Assembly: GCF_001522865.1 (NCBI RefSeq)
Contig: NZ_LOWB01000042.1
Coordinates: 1-64,000, forward strand
Length of the DNA: 64,000 bases
From: Burkholderia sp. TSV86
GTDB taxonomy: Bacteria > Pseudomonadota > Gammaproteobacteria > Burkholderiales > Burkholderiaceae
Direction: 5' to 3'
Shown in pieces: positions 9,176 through 19,461 of this stretch (position 1 is the stretch's first letter; the number at the start of each line of letters is the position of its first letter). The translations under genes and the position numbers were made by a program. The notes under the pieces were generated by a model that did not search any database, was not told the DNA's origin, and worked only from the letters and a program-made list of their open reading frames with translations.

Positions 9176-11608
9176 ATGACGCTATCCCGAACCCTCGGCA
9201 AAACGGTGGCGTGGATCGTCGGCGTCATCGTGGTGCTGGCCGCGGCGCTCGGCGTGTTCCTCTTCGCGTTCGACTGGAACCGCGCGAAGCCTTGGATCAA
9301 CGAACAGGTGAGCGAGTCGATCGGCCGGCCGTTCGAGATCCGGGGCGATCTTTCGGTCGGCTGGCGGCGTCCCGACGCAGAAACCGGCTGGCGCGCATGG
9401 GTGCCGTGGCCGACGTTCTCGGCCTCGGACATTGCCGTCGGCAATCCGGATTGGGCCAAGGCGCCCCATTTCGCAACGCTCGACGGCGCGCATTTCACGG
9501 TGGCCGTGCTGCCGCTGCTGGCGCACGAGGTCGTGATTCCGACGATCGAACTCGTCAATCCCGCCATCGACATCGAACGCCTGGCGGACGGCCGCAACAA
9601 CTGGACCTTCGAGTTCAAGAAATCGGCGCAGCCTTCGCGTTGGAAGGTGCAATTGCACAATTTCGGCTTTGCGAAAGGCTGGGTCACGTATCGCGATGCG
9701 ATCACGAAGGCCGATCTGACCGTGGCGATCGATACGCTCGGCCAGCCCATTGCACTTGGCGACGTGCTCGCGCAGCAGGAGCAGACCTCGCGTGCGGCGT
9801 CGGCGCAGCGCGTCGGCAAGAAAGGTGCCGTGCAATTGAGCGCGAAGGCGAAGGCGCAGGTGGCGGCGCAGGCTTCGGCCGCGCTTGCTGCGTCGGCTTC
9901 TTCGGCTTCCGCCGCGGGCCTGGCGGCGGCTGGCGCGGCAAATAGCAGCGGCCAGGCTGCATCGGCGCGAGCGGGCGGGACGCCGTCCGGAGCATCGCCG
10001 ACGTCGTCGCAGCCGGTTGCGCTGACGGCGGCTTCGGCTTCGCCTGGCGCAGTTTCGTCCGGCGCGGGCGGCGCGGCAGCCGGCAAGCTCGCCGCCGCTT
10101 CCGGCGCGAGCCGTGCGCACGCCGGCGCTTCGGCTGCTTCCGCGAGCGCGCCGGCGAAGCCGGCCAGCCCCACCTATGCCTTTGGCCTGAGCGTCAAGGG
10201 CCGCTACAAGGGCGTGCCGATCGACGGCACGGGCAAGCTCGGCGGCGTGCTCGCGTTGCAGGACGCATCGAGGCCGTTTCCGTTGCAGGCCGACGTGAAA
10301 GCCGGCGATACGCGCTTGGCGATCGTCGGCACGCTCACCGATCCCACGCATCTCGCGGCACTCGACCTGCGCTTGTGGCTGCAGGGCGCGAGTATGTCCC
10401 ATCTGTATCCGCTTGCCGGCATCACGCTGCCCGATACGCCGCCTTACGCGACCGAAGGGCGTCTCGTCGGCAATTTCAAACGCCACGCGGGCACGTTCCG
10501 CTACGAGAACTTCAACGGGCGTGTCGGCGGCAGCGATCTGCGCGGCACGCTCACGTATGCGCAGCGCGAGCCGCGGGCGCTGCTGTCGGGCGAACTCGTG
10601 TCAAATCTGCTGCGATTCTCGGATCTCGCGCCGATCATCGGCGCCGATACCGCCGCAAGCAAAGCGCGGCGCGGCGATACGACGAAGCAGCCGGCCGGCC
10701 GCGTGCTGCCGGTCGAAACGTTTCGCACCGACCGCTGGCGCGCGCTCGACGTCGACGTGAAATTCACCGGCAAGAAGCTCGTCAAGCGCAGCGCTTTGCC
10801 GATCACCGATCTGTACACGCATATCGTGATGCAGGACGGCGTGCTGTCGCTCGTGCCGCTCAAGTTCGGCGTCGCGGGCGGAACGCTCGCGACCGATGCG
10901 CGGCTCGACGGCAGCAGCGCGCCGCTCAAGGGCCGGTTCACGGTCGCGGCGCGCCACTTGAAGCTCAAGCAACTGTTTCCGACGCAGAAGGTGATGCAAT
11001 CGGCGCTGGGCGAGATCAACGGCGACGCCGCATTGTCCGCGACCGGCAATTCGCCCGCCGCGCTCGCGGCGACCTCCAATGGCGAGATGAAGGCGCTCGT
11101 CACGAACGGCGCGATCAGCCGGCTGCTGATGGAGGCCGCCGGGCTCAACGTCGCGAACGTCGTCTATGAAAAATTGTTCGGCGCGCGTGATGTCAAGATC
11201 AATTGCGCGGCCGTCGATTTCGTCGCGACGAACGGCATTCTCGATTCGAAGGTGTTCGCGCTCGACACCGACGATGCGGTGATTCGCGTCGACGGCACCG
11301 TCAGCCTGCGCGACGAATCGCTGAATTTGGTCATCCATCCGCAGACGAAGGGGTTCCGGATCTTTTCGCTACGCTCGCCGTTCTATGTGAAGGGCACGTT
11401 TTCGAAGCCGGATGTCGGCGTGAACGTGAGCGCGCTCGCGTTGCGGGCGGGCGCGATGGTCGGGCTCGGCCTGTTGAATCCATTCGCCGCGCTGATTCCG
11501 CTGATCGCGCCGAGCAATAATCAGGACGTGCCGTGCGCGCAGATGTTCGCGCAACTCAGGACGCCGCCGAAAGCGGCGGCGCCGGGCAAGACCGCAGCGG
11601 CGAAATAG
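9176..11608 (+). CDS. AsmA family protein with a large Ala/Ser-rich insert
   Basis: An 810-residue inner-membrane-anchored periplasmic protein. One N-terminal membrane segment (about residues 9-30) precedes an AsmA-type N-terminal domain with the FDWNRAKPWI...GRPFEIRGDL pattern. The C-terminal half ends with the typical beta-rich domain and an RSPFYVKGTFSKPDVGVN motif. AsmA-like proteins are linked to lipid transport and outer-membrane homeostasis. Residues about 220-330 are a low-complexity insert made almost only of Ala, Ser, Gly and Thr. The ATG at 9176 was chosen because it begins just before the membrane helix. It is divergent from fetAB. Confidence 0.88.
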   Translation: MTLSRTLGKTVAWIVGVIVVLAAALGVFLFAFDWNRAKPWINEQVSESIGRPFEIRGDLSVGWRRPDAETGWRAWVPWPTFSASDIAVGNPDWAKAPHFATLDGAHFTVAVLPLLAHEVVIPTIELVNPAIDIERLADGRNNWTFEFKKSAQPSRWKVQLHNFGFAKGWVTYRDAITKADLTVAIDTLGQPIALGDVLAQQEQTSRAASAQRVGKKGAVQLSAKAKAQVAAQASAALAASASSASAAGLAAAGAANSSGQAASARAGGTPSGASPTSSQPVALTAASASPGAVSSGAGGAAAGKLAAASGASRAHAGASAASASAPAKPASPTYAFGLSVKGRYKGVPIDGTGKLGGVLALQDASRPFPLQADVKAGDTRLAIVGTLTDPTHLAALDLRLWLQGASMSHLYPLAGITLPDTPPYATEGRLVGNFKRHAGTFRYENFNGRVGGSDLRGTLTYAQREPRALLSGELVSNLLRFSDLAPIIGADTAASKARRGDTTKQPAGRVLPVETFRTDRWRALDVDVKFTGKKLVKRSALPITDLYTHIVMQDGVLSLVPLKFGVAGGTLATDARLDGSSAPLKGRFTVAARHLKLKQLFPTQKVMQSALGEINGDAALSATGNSPAALAATSNGEMKALVTNGAISRLLMEAAGLNVANVVYEKLFGARDVKINCAAVDFVATNGILDSKVFALDTDDAVIRVDGTVSLRDESLNLVIHPQTKGFRIFSLRSPFYVKGTFSKPDVGVNVSALALRAGAMVGLGLLNPFAALIPLIAPSNNQDVPCAQMFAQLRTPPKAAAPGKTAAAK

Positions 11609-11967
11609 TCCGGCCGGGGCCCGATGCCCGCGGCGTGAGCCGCGCGCACGCCGCGGGCCGCGCACTGGTTGTCGGCCAGCGGTCAAGTCGGCAGCCCGAA
11701 TAGCCGCGCGGGTCGACGTGGCCGGCCCGTATCGCCAGGATCGCTTGGTTTCGCATGGCGCTGGGCTGATACGGTTTGCTCGCGCCGGCCATTCGCGCGA
11801 TATGCTGCGATGTAGCGTCGGGCCATTCGGTCGGGCCGGCCGGGGGCGATTGGCCGATGCATCCCCGATTACCGGAGCGCCTGCGCACATCCGGGGCATG
11901 GGCTTCATCGACTCCTGCTAAAATATCCGGTTTTCCGTCGATCCATACCTCTTAACGGGGCAACGCT
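11609..11967 (+). promoter_or_regulatory. Intergenic region with probable ybiT promoter
   Basis: No gene is supported in this ~360-base gap. An extended -10 element, TGCTAAAAT, lies at 11916-11924, about 44 nt before the ybiT start. No strong -35 is visible upstream, which fits an extended -10 promoter. Confidence 0.4.
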
Positions 11968-13560
11968 GTGCTTTCTACCGCCAACATCACGATGCAATTC
12001 GGGCCCAAGCCCTTGTTCGAGAACATCTCGGTCAAGTTCGGGGAGGGCAACCGCTACGGCCTCATCGGGGCGAACGGCTGCGGCAAGTCGACCTTCATGA
12101 AAATCCTCGGCGGCGATCTCGAGCCGAGCGCGGGCAACGTCGCGCTCGAGCCGAATGTGCGCCTCGGTAAGCTGCGCCAGGATCAGTTCGCGTATGAAGA
12201 TGTGCGCGTGCTCGATGTCGTGATGATGGGGCACACTGAAATGTGGGCCGCGATGACCGAGCGCGACGCGATTTACGCGAATCCCGACGCGACCGACGAC
12301 GACTACATGCACGCCGCCGAACTCGAAGCCAAATTCGCCGAATACGGCGGCTACGACGCCGAGGCGCGCGCGGGCGCGCTGCTGCTTGGCATCGGCATCG
12401 ACGAGAAATTCCATAACGGCACGATGAGCGAGGTCGCGCCCGGCTGGAAACTGCGCGTGCTGCTCGCGCAGGCGCTGTTCTCGAACCCGGACGTGCTGCT
12501 GCTCGACGAGCCGACCAACAACCTCGACATCAACTCGATCCGCTGGCTCGAGGACACGCTGAACAACTACAACTCGACGATGATCATCATTTCGCATGAT
12601 CGTCACTTCCTGAACTCGGTGTGCACGCACATGGCCGATATGGACTACGGCACGCTGAAGGTTTGGCCGGGCAACTACGACGACTACATGCTCGCGTCGG
12701 CGCAGGCGCGCGAGCGTCAGGCCGCGGCGAACGCGCGCGCGAAGGAGCGCGTGGCCGAGCTGCAGGACTTCGTGCGCCGCTTCTCGGCGAACAAATCGAA
12801 AGCGCGTCAGGCAACGAGCCGCGCCAAGCAGATCGACAAGATCAAGATCGAGGAATTCAAGCCGTCGTCGCGGCAGAATCCGTTCATCCGCTTCGAGTTC
12901 GACAAGAAGCTGCACAACATCGCGGTGGTTGCCGAAGGCATCACGAAGCAGTACGAGCGCACGATTTTCCAGAACTTCAATCTGTCGGTGCAGCCGGGCG
13001 AGCGCATCGCGATCATCGGCGAGAACGGCGCGGGCAAGACGACGTTGTTGCGTGCGCTGTACGGCAACCTGGCGCTCGATCACGGCACGGTGAAGTGGGC
13101 CGAGAACGCGAACGTCGGCTATATGCCGCAGGACACCTACGAGGAGTTCCCGAACGACATCACGCTGATGGACTGGATCGACCAGTACCGCAAGGACGGC
13201 GACGACGAGACGATGGTGCGCGGCACGCTCGGCCGCCTGCTGTTCTCGGCGGACGACATCAAGAAATCGGTGAAGGTGCTGTCGGGCGGCGAGAAAGGCC
13301 GGATGATCTGGGGCAAGCTGATGCTCGGCCGCCACAACGTGCTGCTGATGGACGAGCCGACCAACCATATGGATATGGAGTCGATCGAGTCGCTGCAGAT
13401 CGCGCTCGAGAAATTCGAAGGCACGCTGATTTTCGTGTCGCACGACCGCGAGTTCGTCAGCGGGCTGGCGAACCGGATCATCGAAGTGCGCACGGACGGC
13501 ACGCTGGTCGACTTCGGCGGCAATTACGAGGATTTTCTGGCAAGCAAGGGTATTCAGTAA
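11968..13560 (+). CDS. ybiT: ABC-F type ATPase, YbiT family
   Basis: A 530-residue soluble protein with two fused ABC ATPase domains and no membrane segment, the same length as E. coli YbiT. Walker A motifs are GANGCGKS (about 34-41) and GENGAGKT (about 351-358). The two DEPTN Walker B regions ([22 protein letters not shown]) and the linker rich in Arg/Lys/Gln ([16 protein letters not shown]) are diagnostic of ABC-F proteins. Family members bind the ribosomal E site and modulate translation; the exact role of YbiT is not settled. Translation starts at a GTG, fixed by alignment with the family start MLxxxNITMQFG. Confidence 0.93.
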   Translation: MLSTANITMQFGPKPLFENISVKFGEGNRYGLIGANGCGKSTFMKILGGDLEPSAGNVALEPNVRLGKLRQDQFAYEDVRVLDVVMMGHTEMWAAMTERDAIYANPDATDDDYMHAAELEAKFAEYGGYDAEARAGALLLGIGIDEKFHNGTMSEVAPGWKLRVLLAQALFSNPDVLLLDEPTNNLDINSIRWLEDTLNNYNSTMIIISHDRHFLNSVCTHMADMDYGTLKVWPGNYDDYMLASAQARERQAAANARAKERVAELQDFVRRFSANKSKARQATSRAKQIDKIKIEEFKPSSRQNPFIRFEFDKKLHNIAVVAEGITKQYERTIFQNFNLSVQPGERIAIIGENGAGKTTLLRALYGNLALDHGTVKWAENANVGYMPQDTYEEFPNDITLMDWIDQYRKDGDDETMVRGTLGRLLFSADDIKKSVKVLSGGEKGRMIWGKLMLGRHNVLLMDEPTNHMDMESIESLQIALEKFEGTLIFVSHDREFVSGLANRIIEVRTDGTLVDFGGNYEDFLASKGIQ

Positions 13561-13976
13561 ATCGTGTCCTGGCTGGCATGGAAATTTGCCTGTAAAAGTA
13601 TCCGATAATTCATTATCGTTTCAACCGGGGATGAAGCGCTTTGCGTTCGGCAGCAGGCGCTTTATCCGCGGCGAATCGCGAATCGCATTGCCTGACGAAT
13701 ACCACGGCTTGCGCAAGGCAAGCCGGTTTCGACCGCGACTTTTGTATCCGCCGCCTATATAAATGAGAATTTCGACTCCGGCAAGGCAAAAATAAAAGAA
13801 TTGTTTTTCTCGGTGGTGGTATTTTTTCTGTCTCAATTCGGGTGTAATTGATCGGATGTTGCCAATTGAATTAAATTGGCGGCCGCCTTCATTATTTTTG
13901 TGCCCATAAGGAATTAAATAAAATCGTAGATAGGACGTTTTTCAAGAGACGATTCTTAGAAATCGGTGCATATGTG
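13561..13976. other. AT-rich intergenic pocket with an inverted repeat
   Basis: This stretch is visibly richer in A and T than the flanks, and no convincing gene is present. A perfect inverted repeat, CGATAAT-TC-ATTATCG, occupies 13603-13618, just past the ybiT stop. It could be a weak terminator stem or an operator. Its halves look like Fur-box halves, but the 2-nt spacing is not that of a standard Fur site. Confidence 0.4.
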
Positions 13977-14405
13977 TTAAGGCTCGACGGAATCGAAGAC
14001 GCGGATCTTTACCCAGTTCGGATTGCTCTGCGGGATGAAGTGCTTGACGTGCGTGTCGGAGACTTGGTATTTGTCATGCGCGTTTCGGCCGGAAAATACT
14101 AAATGAAAAGCCACGTCAAAGTTGTCTTCGTTGAAGAGATAGGACACCTGTTGATGGCGCGTTAGATTCTGCGCCAAGACTGTCGCGGAGAACGACAGTT
14201 CGCCGGGATGATTGGTAAGGTATTTTCTGCCGAGTTCGAGTTGCTTTTGAATGGCGGCGGGACTCTTGTCTTTAAGCGTAATGAAAATATCGTGATGAAT
14301 CGGCTTGTCGGCAGACGCTGAGGATGCTTGTTCGACCAAAGCGACGGTGCTTGCGAGAGCGAGCGTGACTAACGAGGGGGCCAGTGCTGAGGTGAGACGT
14401 TTCAT
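13977..14405 (-). CDS. Exported Dabb-like (stress-responsive alpha/beta barrel) protein
   Basis: A 142-residue protein with an N-terminal signal (residues 1 to about 32). The mature part has the Dabb layout: an initial HHDIFITLKDK strand, a helix with IQKQLELGRKYL, a middle DNFDVAFHLVFSGRNAHDKY segment and a closing strand VKIRVFDSV. The DVAFHLVF...A..KY pattern, followed by a histidine (VKHF), is what I rely on. Dabb proteins are ferredoxin-like-fold dimers of varied function, usually cytoplasmic; an exported version is less usual. Base composition is lower in GC than neighbouring genes. Confidence 0.65.
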   Translation of the reverse strand: MKRLTSALAPSLVTLALASTVALVEQASSASADKPIHHDIFITLKDKSPAAIQKQLELGRKYLTNHPGELSFSATVLAQNLTRHQQVSYLFNEDNFDVAFHLVFSGRNAHDKYQVSDTHVKHFIPQSNPNWVKIRVFDSVEP

Positions 14406-14663
14406 TGATGAGTTCCTTCCGTGGCGGTGATTACTCGAATCGGCGGGTGGCGGTTCATTTATCGATCGATAAAATACTCCAGATATGTCGATTGAAAATC
14501 GAATCGATTATTCGCGGAATAATATATTGAATCTGCTCGCGGCTCGGCGGTAAAGCAACATGCATTTCTGATGCGAATGACAAAGATAGTAGTAGAGATT
14601 GCGTAAGTGTCAACGGCGCTTTGGAAATGACTTTGCTTTAGCCGTTGGATTGCGATGAGACAC

Positions 14664-15302
14664 TCAGCCGAGTGCCAACATCGCGGCGACGCCCAGCGCA
14701 ATCAGCATCAGTATCACGCCCGTGATTCTCTCCAGCCACGGCATCGCGCGCGAGAAACGCTGCAGCACGGCGCGATTGCCGATCGTCGCGGCCACCGTCA
14801 TATCCCATAGCAGAACGGCGCAGAACATCCACGTTCCATACACGAGTTTCCAGCCGGTGCTTGCGTGCGGACCGGTCAGCATCGCGGCGAGGCTTGCGTA
14901 AAACAGTGCGTTCTTCGGATTCAGGATGCCCGACAGAAAGCCCATGCCGGCCGCGCGCGGCCACGAGCCCGCGCGCGGCGCGCCCGCATGCTGCGATGAG
15001 CCCGCCCCCGGTTCGAGCGATCCGCGGCCCGCATGACGGATGAACAGATAGCCCAGATGCAGCAAATACAGGCATCCGATCGATTGGATGGCGATGAACA
15101 GCGCACTGCCGTGCCGCAATATCGCGATGCCCGCGAACGCGGCGGCGATGAACACGCCGTTGGCAAGCGCAATGCCCACGCAAGCGCCGCTGGCGACGCG
15201 CCAGCCGGATGCGAGTGAGGTTCGCGCCACCAGGAAGAAATCCGGGCCGGGGGATAGCAGCGCGAGGAAATGCGCTGCCGCAATCATCAGGAACGGCTGC
15301 AT
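14664..15302 (-). CDS. LysE/RhtB family amino-acid exporter
   Basis: A 212-residue inner-membrane protein with about six hydrophobic helices. The N-terminal LLSPGPDFFLVARTSLASGWR motif and the central GFLSGILNPKNALFY motif are diagnostic of the RhtB/LysE exporter family, which exports amino acids or related metabolites. The ATG at 15302 (MQPFLMIAAAHF) starts right at the first helix. The AraC-type regulator gene lies just upstream on the same strand, a common arrangement for exporter control. Substrate unknown. Confidence 0.88.
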   Translation of the reverse strand: MQPFLMIAAAHFLALLSPGPDFFLVARTSLASGWRVASGACVGIALANGVFIAAAFAGIAILRHGSALFIAIQSIGCLYLLHLGYLFIRHAGRGSLEPGAGSSQHAGAPRAGSWPRAAGMGFLSGILNPKNALFYASLAAMLTGPHASTGWKLVYGTWMFCAVLLWDMTVAATIGNRAVLQRFSRAMPWLERITGVILMLIALGVAAMLALG

Positions 15303-15397
15303 GCGATCGGTATCACGGTTCGGAAAGACGTTTTTCCGCAGTGTGCCGACGCGGTGTGGTCCGGTATTGAACAAAATTGCGCGCGTCCCGCGCGGCG

Positions 15398-16210
15398 CTA
15401 GGGGCGATAGCTTCCGGGCGTCACGCCGGTATAGGCCTTGAACACGCGCTGGAAGTGGCTTTGATCCGAGAACCCGAGGTCATGCGCGACGCGCGCGATG
15501 TCGTGACCCGCGCGCAGCCGCTCGCGTGCTTGGTTGATCCGTTGATTGGTCTGCCACGCATGGGGCGTCAACCCGGTCGCGTCGCGGAATGCGCGGATCA
15601 ACTGGTAGCGGCTCATGCGGGCCAGCGCCGCCAGCTCGCTCAGCGATGCATCGGCTTGCCCGCAGCGCAGTGCGTCCAATACCGGCTGGATGCGCGGCCC
15701 AGACGACGTGCGGCGCTGCGCGCGCGTGGCCAGACGATCGCCTGGTGTGCCGTAGTCGCAGACGAATTCGATCAGCGCCGCCTCTTTTTCGTGAACGCTC
15801 GCGTCGGAGAACAGCAACGAGTTGAGGCAGCAGAACCGGACGTAATCGGCGGGGACGCGGCTCACGCGTACCGGCTCGTCGACGGGCGGCCGCTCAGGCG
15901 CAGCCGCGGCCTCCTGCCGGAGCGTCTGCCACCAGTGCGCGTCCACATGCAGCATCTGGTAACTCCAGGCATTGCCCGGCTCGGGGTTGCACGCATGCAC
16001 GCACGCCGGCGGCACGAAGACGACCGAGCCTGGGCGCAGTACGACGGGGCTTTGCGTTGCGCCGCTGAACACGCTGCGGCCGCGATCGACCGCGCCGACG
16101 GAGAAGGTCGGGTGGCTGTGCGGACGATAACAGGCGCGGCTATCGCAGGCGCGCCGACTTTCGACATAGGGCATCGCCGGGTCACGCCAGAATTGAGCGA
16201 TGGCATGCAT
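15398..16210 (-). CDS. AraC family transcriptional regulator
   Basis: A 270-residue regulator. The N-terminal half is a cupin-like sensor domain (RPHSHPTFSVGAVDRG...GSVVFVPPACVHACNP). The C-terminal ~100 residues carry two helix-turn-helix motifs (LSELAALARMSRYQLIRAFRDATG and ARVAHDLGFSDQSHFQRVFKAY). Regulators of this subtype are often paired with LysE exporters, and the exporter gene lies 95 nt downstream on the same strand, so control of that exporter is likely. The ATG at 16210 (MHAIAQFWRDP) matches the family start. Confidence 0.88.
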   Translation of the reverse strand: MHAIAQFWRDPAMPYVESRRACDSRACYRPHSHPTFSVGAVDRGRSVFSGATQSPVVLRPGSVVFVPPACVHACNPEPGNAWSYQMLHVDAHWWQTLRQEAAAAPERPPVDEPVRVSRVPADYVRFCCLNSLLFSDASVHEKEAALIEFVCDYGTPGDRLATRAQRRTSSGPRIQPVLDALRCGQADASLSELAALARMSRYQLIRAFRDATGLTPHAWQTNQRINQARERLRAGHDIARVAHDLGFSDQSHFQRVFKAYTGVTPGSYRP

Positions 16211-16687
16211 GGGATCGGCTGGCGGCGGCAGGTTCAAGGAAGGCTTGGACTGATCGTGCTGATTGTCGCACAAAGCATTTCCGCCGCGCCGGCCCGACGA
16301 AGGCTTGGCGCCGCGCGCCGAAGCCGCGCCGCAATGGGCGGTTGCTTGAACATCGCAAGTCCGCAGGGCGCGGCCATCGCGCCTCGAGCAGCTCGCGCGA
16401 TTCGAAGCCGCAGAACGCGGACATGCCGCGGCGCGTTGTTCCTCCGCCGTGCATGCCGAGCATAGCGGGCCGCGCCACGCAGGCGGGCGGTAGCCGGTCG
16501 CGCAGGTCGGCCTGCGGATTGGGTCGGCGCGAAGCGCGGCAGCGCGCGGCGCGTATGGGCGCGATTTGTTTGCCGATGGCGGCTCGGCACGGATTGCCTC
16601 CCGCGGTATCGGATGCGTCGCGCTGCTCGCGCACCCGTCATCCGCGCTGAGTACAATGCTCGTTTGCGTCGACCCAGGAGCGAGACG
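16211..16687 (+). promoter_or_regulatory. Intergenic region with a probable aldehyde dehydrogenase promoter
   Basis: No gene is supported in this ~480-base gap; open frames here are arginine-rich shadows of GC-rich DNA. A -10-like TACAAT lies at 16652-16657, about 30 nt before the aldehyde dehydrogenase start. No good -35 is visible. Confidence 0.4.
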
Positions 16688-18124
16688 ATGAAAATCTACG
16701 ATCAGTTCTATATCGGCGGGGCATGGCGTCCGAGCACCGGCGCCGGCACGATCGACGTAATCGATTCCGCCACCGAGGCGGCGATCGGCCGCATTCCCGA
16801 AGGCGCCGCCGACGATGCGCTGGCCGCGGTCGCGGCCGCGCGCGCCGCGTTCGACGGCTGGGCCGCGACGCCGCCCGCCGAGCGCGCCCGCTACCTGCGC
16901 CGGATCGCCGACAACCTGAAGGCGCGCAGCGAGGAACTCGCGCAGTCGATCACGGGCGAGGTCGGCATGCCGATCAAGCTGTCGCGCGCCATCCAGGTGA
17001 GCGCGCCGATATACAACTGGGGCGCGTATGCGAAGCTTGCCGAAACCCATGCGTTCGAGGAGCAAGTCGGCAATTCGCTCATCGTGCGCGAGCCGGCGGG
17101 CGTCGTCGCGGCGATCACGCCGTGGAACTACCCGCTGCATCAGATCACGCTGAAGGTCGCGGCTGCGCTCGCGGCGGGTTGCACCGTCGTGCTCAAGCCT
17201 TCCGAAATCGCGCCGCTCAACGCGTTCATTCTTGCCGAGGCGATTCATGACGCCGCCTTGCCGGCTGGCGTTTTCAATCTCGTGTGCGGTTACGGAGCGG
17301 TCGTCGGCGAGGCGCTCGCCAGCGCGCCGCAGGTCGACATGGTGTCGTTCACCGGCTCGACGCGCGCGGGCAAGCGCGTGGCCGAGCTTGCCGCGGCCGG
17401 CGTGAAGCGCGTCGCGCTCGAGCTGGGCGGCAAATCGGCGTCGGTGATTCTCGACGATGCGGATTTCGCCGCGGCGGTGAAGGGCACGGTGTCCTCGTGC
17501 TATCTGAACGCCGGCCAGACGTGTTCGGCGCACACGCGCATGCTCGTGCCGCAGTCGCGCTACGACGAGGTGCGCGAACTGGCGAAGGCGGCGGCGGCGA
17601 GCTTCATCCCGGGCGATCCGCGCGATGAAGCGACGCGGCTCGGCGCGCTTGCGTCGGCGGCCCAGCAGAAGCGGGTGCAGGACTATATCCGGCGCGGCCT
17701 CGACGAGGGTGCGGAACTTATCGCGGGCGGCCTCGGCATGCCGGACGGGCTGTCGCGCGGGTTTTTCGCGAAGCCGACGGTATTCGGCCGCGTGAGGCCG
17801 GATGCGGCGATCGCGCAGGAGGAGATCTTCGGCCCGGTGCTGTCGATCATCACGTACCGCGACGAAGACGACGCGGTGCGGATCGCGAACGATTCGCCAT
17901 ACGGTCTGGGCGGCGCGGTGTGGGCGGGCAGCGACGAACGCGCGCTGCGCGTCGCGCGGCGCATCCGCACCGGGCAGGTCGATATCAACGGCGGCGGATG
18001 GAACGTGGCTGCGCCGTTCGGCGGCTTCAAACAGTCGGGGATCGGCCGCGAAAACGGCGTGTACGGGCTCGACGAATATTTGGAATACAAATCGATGCAG
18101 CTACGCGTCAAAAAAACGGCCTGA
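16688..18124 (+). CDS. NAD(P)-dependent aldehyde dehydrogenase
   Basis: A 478-residue ALDH-superfamily enzyme that oxidises an aldehyde to the acid. The catalytic cysteine is C279 ([11 protein letters not shown]) and the general base is E245 (LELGGKS). The cofactor loop FTGSTRAGK and the PWNYPLHQ motif are in place, and it ends with [18 protein letters not shown]. Length is normal. A GGAG ribosome site lies before the ATG at 16688. It stands alone between its own promoter and a strong terminator. Substrate cannot be predicted. Confidence 0.92.
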   Translation: MKIYDQFYIGGAWRPSTGAGTIDVIDSATEAAIGRIPEGAADDALAAVAAARAAFDGWAATPPAERARYLRRIADNLKARSEELAQSITGEVGMPIKLSRAIQVSAPIYNWGAYAKLAETHAFEEQVGNSLIVREPAGVVAAITPWNYPLHQITLKVAAALAAGCTVVLKPSEIAPLNAFILAEAIHDAALPAGVFNLVCGYGAVVGEALASAPQVDMVSFTGSTRAGKRVAELAAAGVKRVALELGGKSASVILDDADFAAAVKGTVSSCYLNAGQTCSAHTRMLVPQSRYDEVRELAKAAAASFIPGDPRDEATRLGALASAAQQKRVQDYIRRGLDEGAELIAGGLGMPDGLSRGFFAKPTVFGRVRPDAAIAQEEIFGPVLSIITYRDEDDAVRIANDSPYGLGGAVWAGSDERALRVARRIRTGQVDINGGGWNVAAPFGGFKQSGIGRENGVYGLDEYLEYKSMQLRVKKTA

Positions 18125-18155
18125 GCGCGGCGCGCGCCCGTTCCGGCCGATCTGC

Positions 18156-18196
18156 GACGGCATGCCGCCTGCTTGCGCGGCATGCCGTCTTTCTTT
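18156..18196 (+). terminator. Rho-independent terminator of the aldehyde dehydrogenase gene
   Basis: A perfect 13-bp stem, GACGGCATGCCGC paired with GCGGCATGCCGTC, surrounds an 8-nt loop and is followed by TTTCTTT. It lies 31 nt after the stop codon. Confidence 0.85.
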
Positions 18197-18267
18197 GATG
18201 GCGGTCAATATGCGGCGGCCGCAAACGCTGATCATCGAATCTTTTCTGCCGTTTTGACGAGGCTTCG

Positions 18268-19458
18268 ATGATCGCTTCCCTTTCTTTTCCGCCGCTGATG
18301 ATTCGCGGCCGTGCGCTGTTGCCCGTTGTACAGGGAGGGATGGGCGTGGGCATTTCCGCGCACCGGCTGGCGGGCAGCGTGGCGCGCGAAGGTGCGCTCG
18401 GCACGATCGCGAGCATCGATTTGCGCCACCATCATGCGGATCTGCTCGAGCGCTGCCGGCGCGAACCCGTTCGCGAGACGCTGGAGGCGGCGAACCTCGA
18501 AGCGCTCGCGCGCGAGATCAGCCTCGCGAAGACTTGGAGCGAGGGCCGCGGCATGATTGCCGTCAACGTGATGAAAGCGGTCCGCTCGCATGCGGACTAC
18601 GTGCGCGTTGCGTGCGAATTCGGCGCGGACGCGATCGTGATGGGCGCGGGGCTGCCGCTTGATCTGCCGGAACTCACTGATGGATACGACATCGCGCTGA
18701 TTCCGATTCTGTCGGACAGCCGCGGGATCGCGCTCGTGCTGAAGAAATGGATGAAGAAAGGCCGCTTGCCCGATGCGATCGTGATCGAGCATCCGGCGCA
18801 CGCGGGCGGCCATCTCGGCGTGGCGAGCCTCGATGACATCGGCGACGCGCGCTTCGAATTCGCGCGCGTGCTCGACGAAACCGCGCAGACGTTCGCCACG
18901 CTCGGGATCGAGCGCGAGCGCATTGCGCTCATCGTCGCGGGCGGCATCAACAGCCACCGGGCGGTGCGCGATGCGCTCGGCGCCGGCGCGAACGGCGTGC
19001 AGGTGGGCACGCCGTTCGCCGTCACCGAGGAAGGCGACGCGCACCCGAATTTCAAGCACGTGCTCGCGAATGCGACGCCCGACGATATCGTCGAGTTCAT
19101 CAGCGTCACGGGGCTGCCCGCGCGCGCGGTGAAAACGCCGTGGCTTGAGCGCTATCTGCGGCATGAGACGCGTATCCGCGCGAAGCTCGGCGCGCTCAAG
19201 CAGCGTTGTCCATCCGCGCTCGAATGCCTGAGCGTGTGCGGATGGCGGGACGGCGTCGAGCGTTTCGGCCATTTCTGTATCGATACGCGGTTGGCCGCCG
19301 CGCTGCGCGGCGACGTTGCGAACGGCCTGTTCTTCCGCGGCCGCGAAGCGCTGCCGTTCGGGCACGCGATCCGCAGCGTGCGCGATCTGCTCGAACTGCT
19401 GCTGACCGGCGTCGAGCCTGAGCCTGCGGCAAAACGTCCATCGTTCTCGCTTGCTTGA
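18268..19458 (+). CDS. Nitronate monooxygenase / 2-nitropropane dioxygenase family flavoprotein
   Basis: A 396-residue TIM-barrel flavoprotein. PVVQGGMGVGISAHRLAGSVAREGALGTIAS at the start, the VIEHPAHAGGHLG loop with the histidine used in this family, and the phosphate-binding VAGGINSHRAVRDALGAGANGVQVGTPF region all match NMO-type enzymes that oxidise alkyl nitronates using FMN. It is slightly longer than usual, with a C-terminal cysteine-containing extension (CLSVCGW). Related proteins can be enoyl reductases, so the reaction is not certain. It precedes ompW by 74 nt, but a promoter box lies between them. Confidence 0.82.
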   Translation: MIASLSFPPLMIRGRALLPVVQGGMGVGISAHRLAGSVAREGALGTIASIDLRHHHADLLERCRREPVRETLEAANLEALAREISLAKTWSEGRGMIAVNVMKAVRSHADYVRVACEFGADAIVMGAGLPLDLPELTDGYDIALIPILSDSRGIALVLKKWMKKGRLPDAIVIEHPAHAGGHLGVASLDDIGDARFEFARVLDETAQTFATLGIERERIALIVAGGINSHRAVRDALGAGANGVQVGTPFAVTEEGDAHPNFKHVLANATPDDIVEFISVTGLPARAVKTPWLERYLRHETRIRAKLGALKQRCPSALECLSVCGWRDGVERFGHFCIDTRLAAALRGDVANGLFFRGREALPFGHAIRSVRDLLELLLTGVEPEPAAKRPSFSLA

Positions 19459-19461
19459 AGC

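Noticed and set aside
13603-13618. Possible Fur box (CGATAAT-TC-ATTATCG)
   Set aside because: The halves look Fur-like, but the spacing and length do not match the standard 19-bp or 7-1-7 Fur site, and it lies downstream of ybiT. Kept only as an unassigned inverted repeat.
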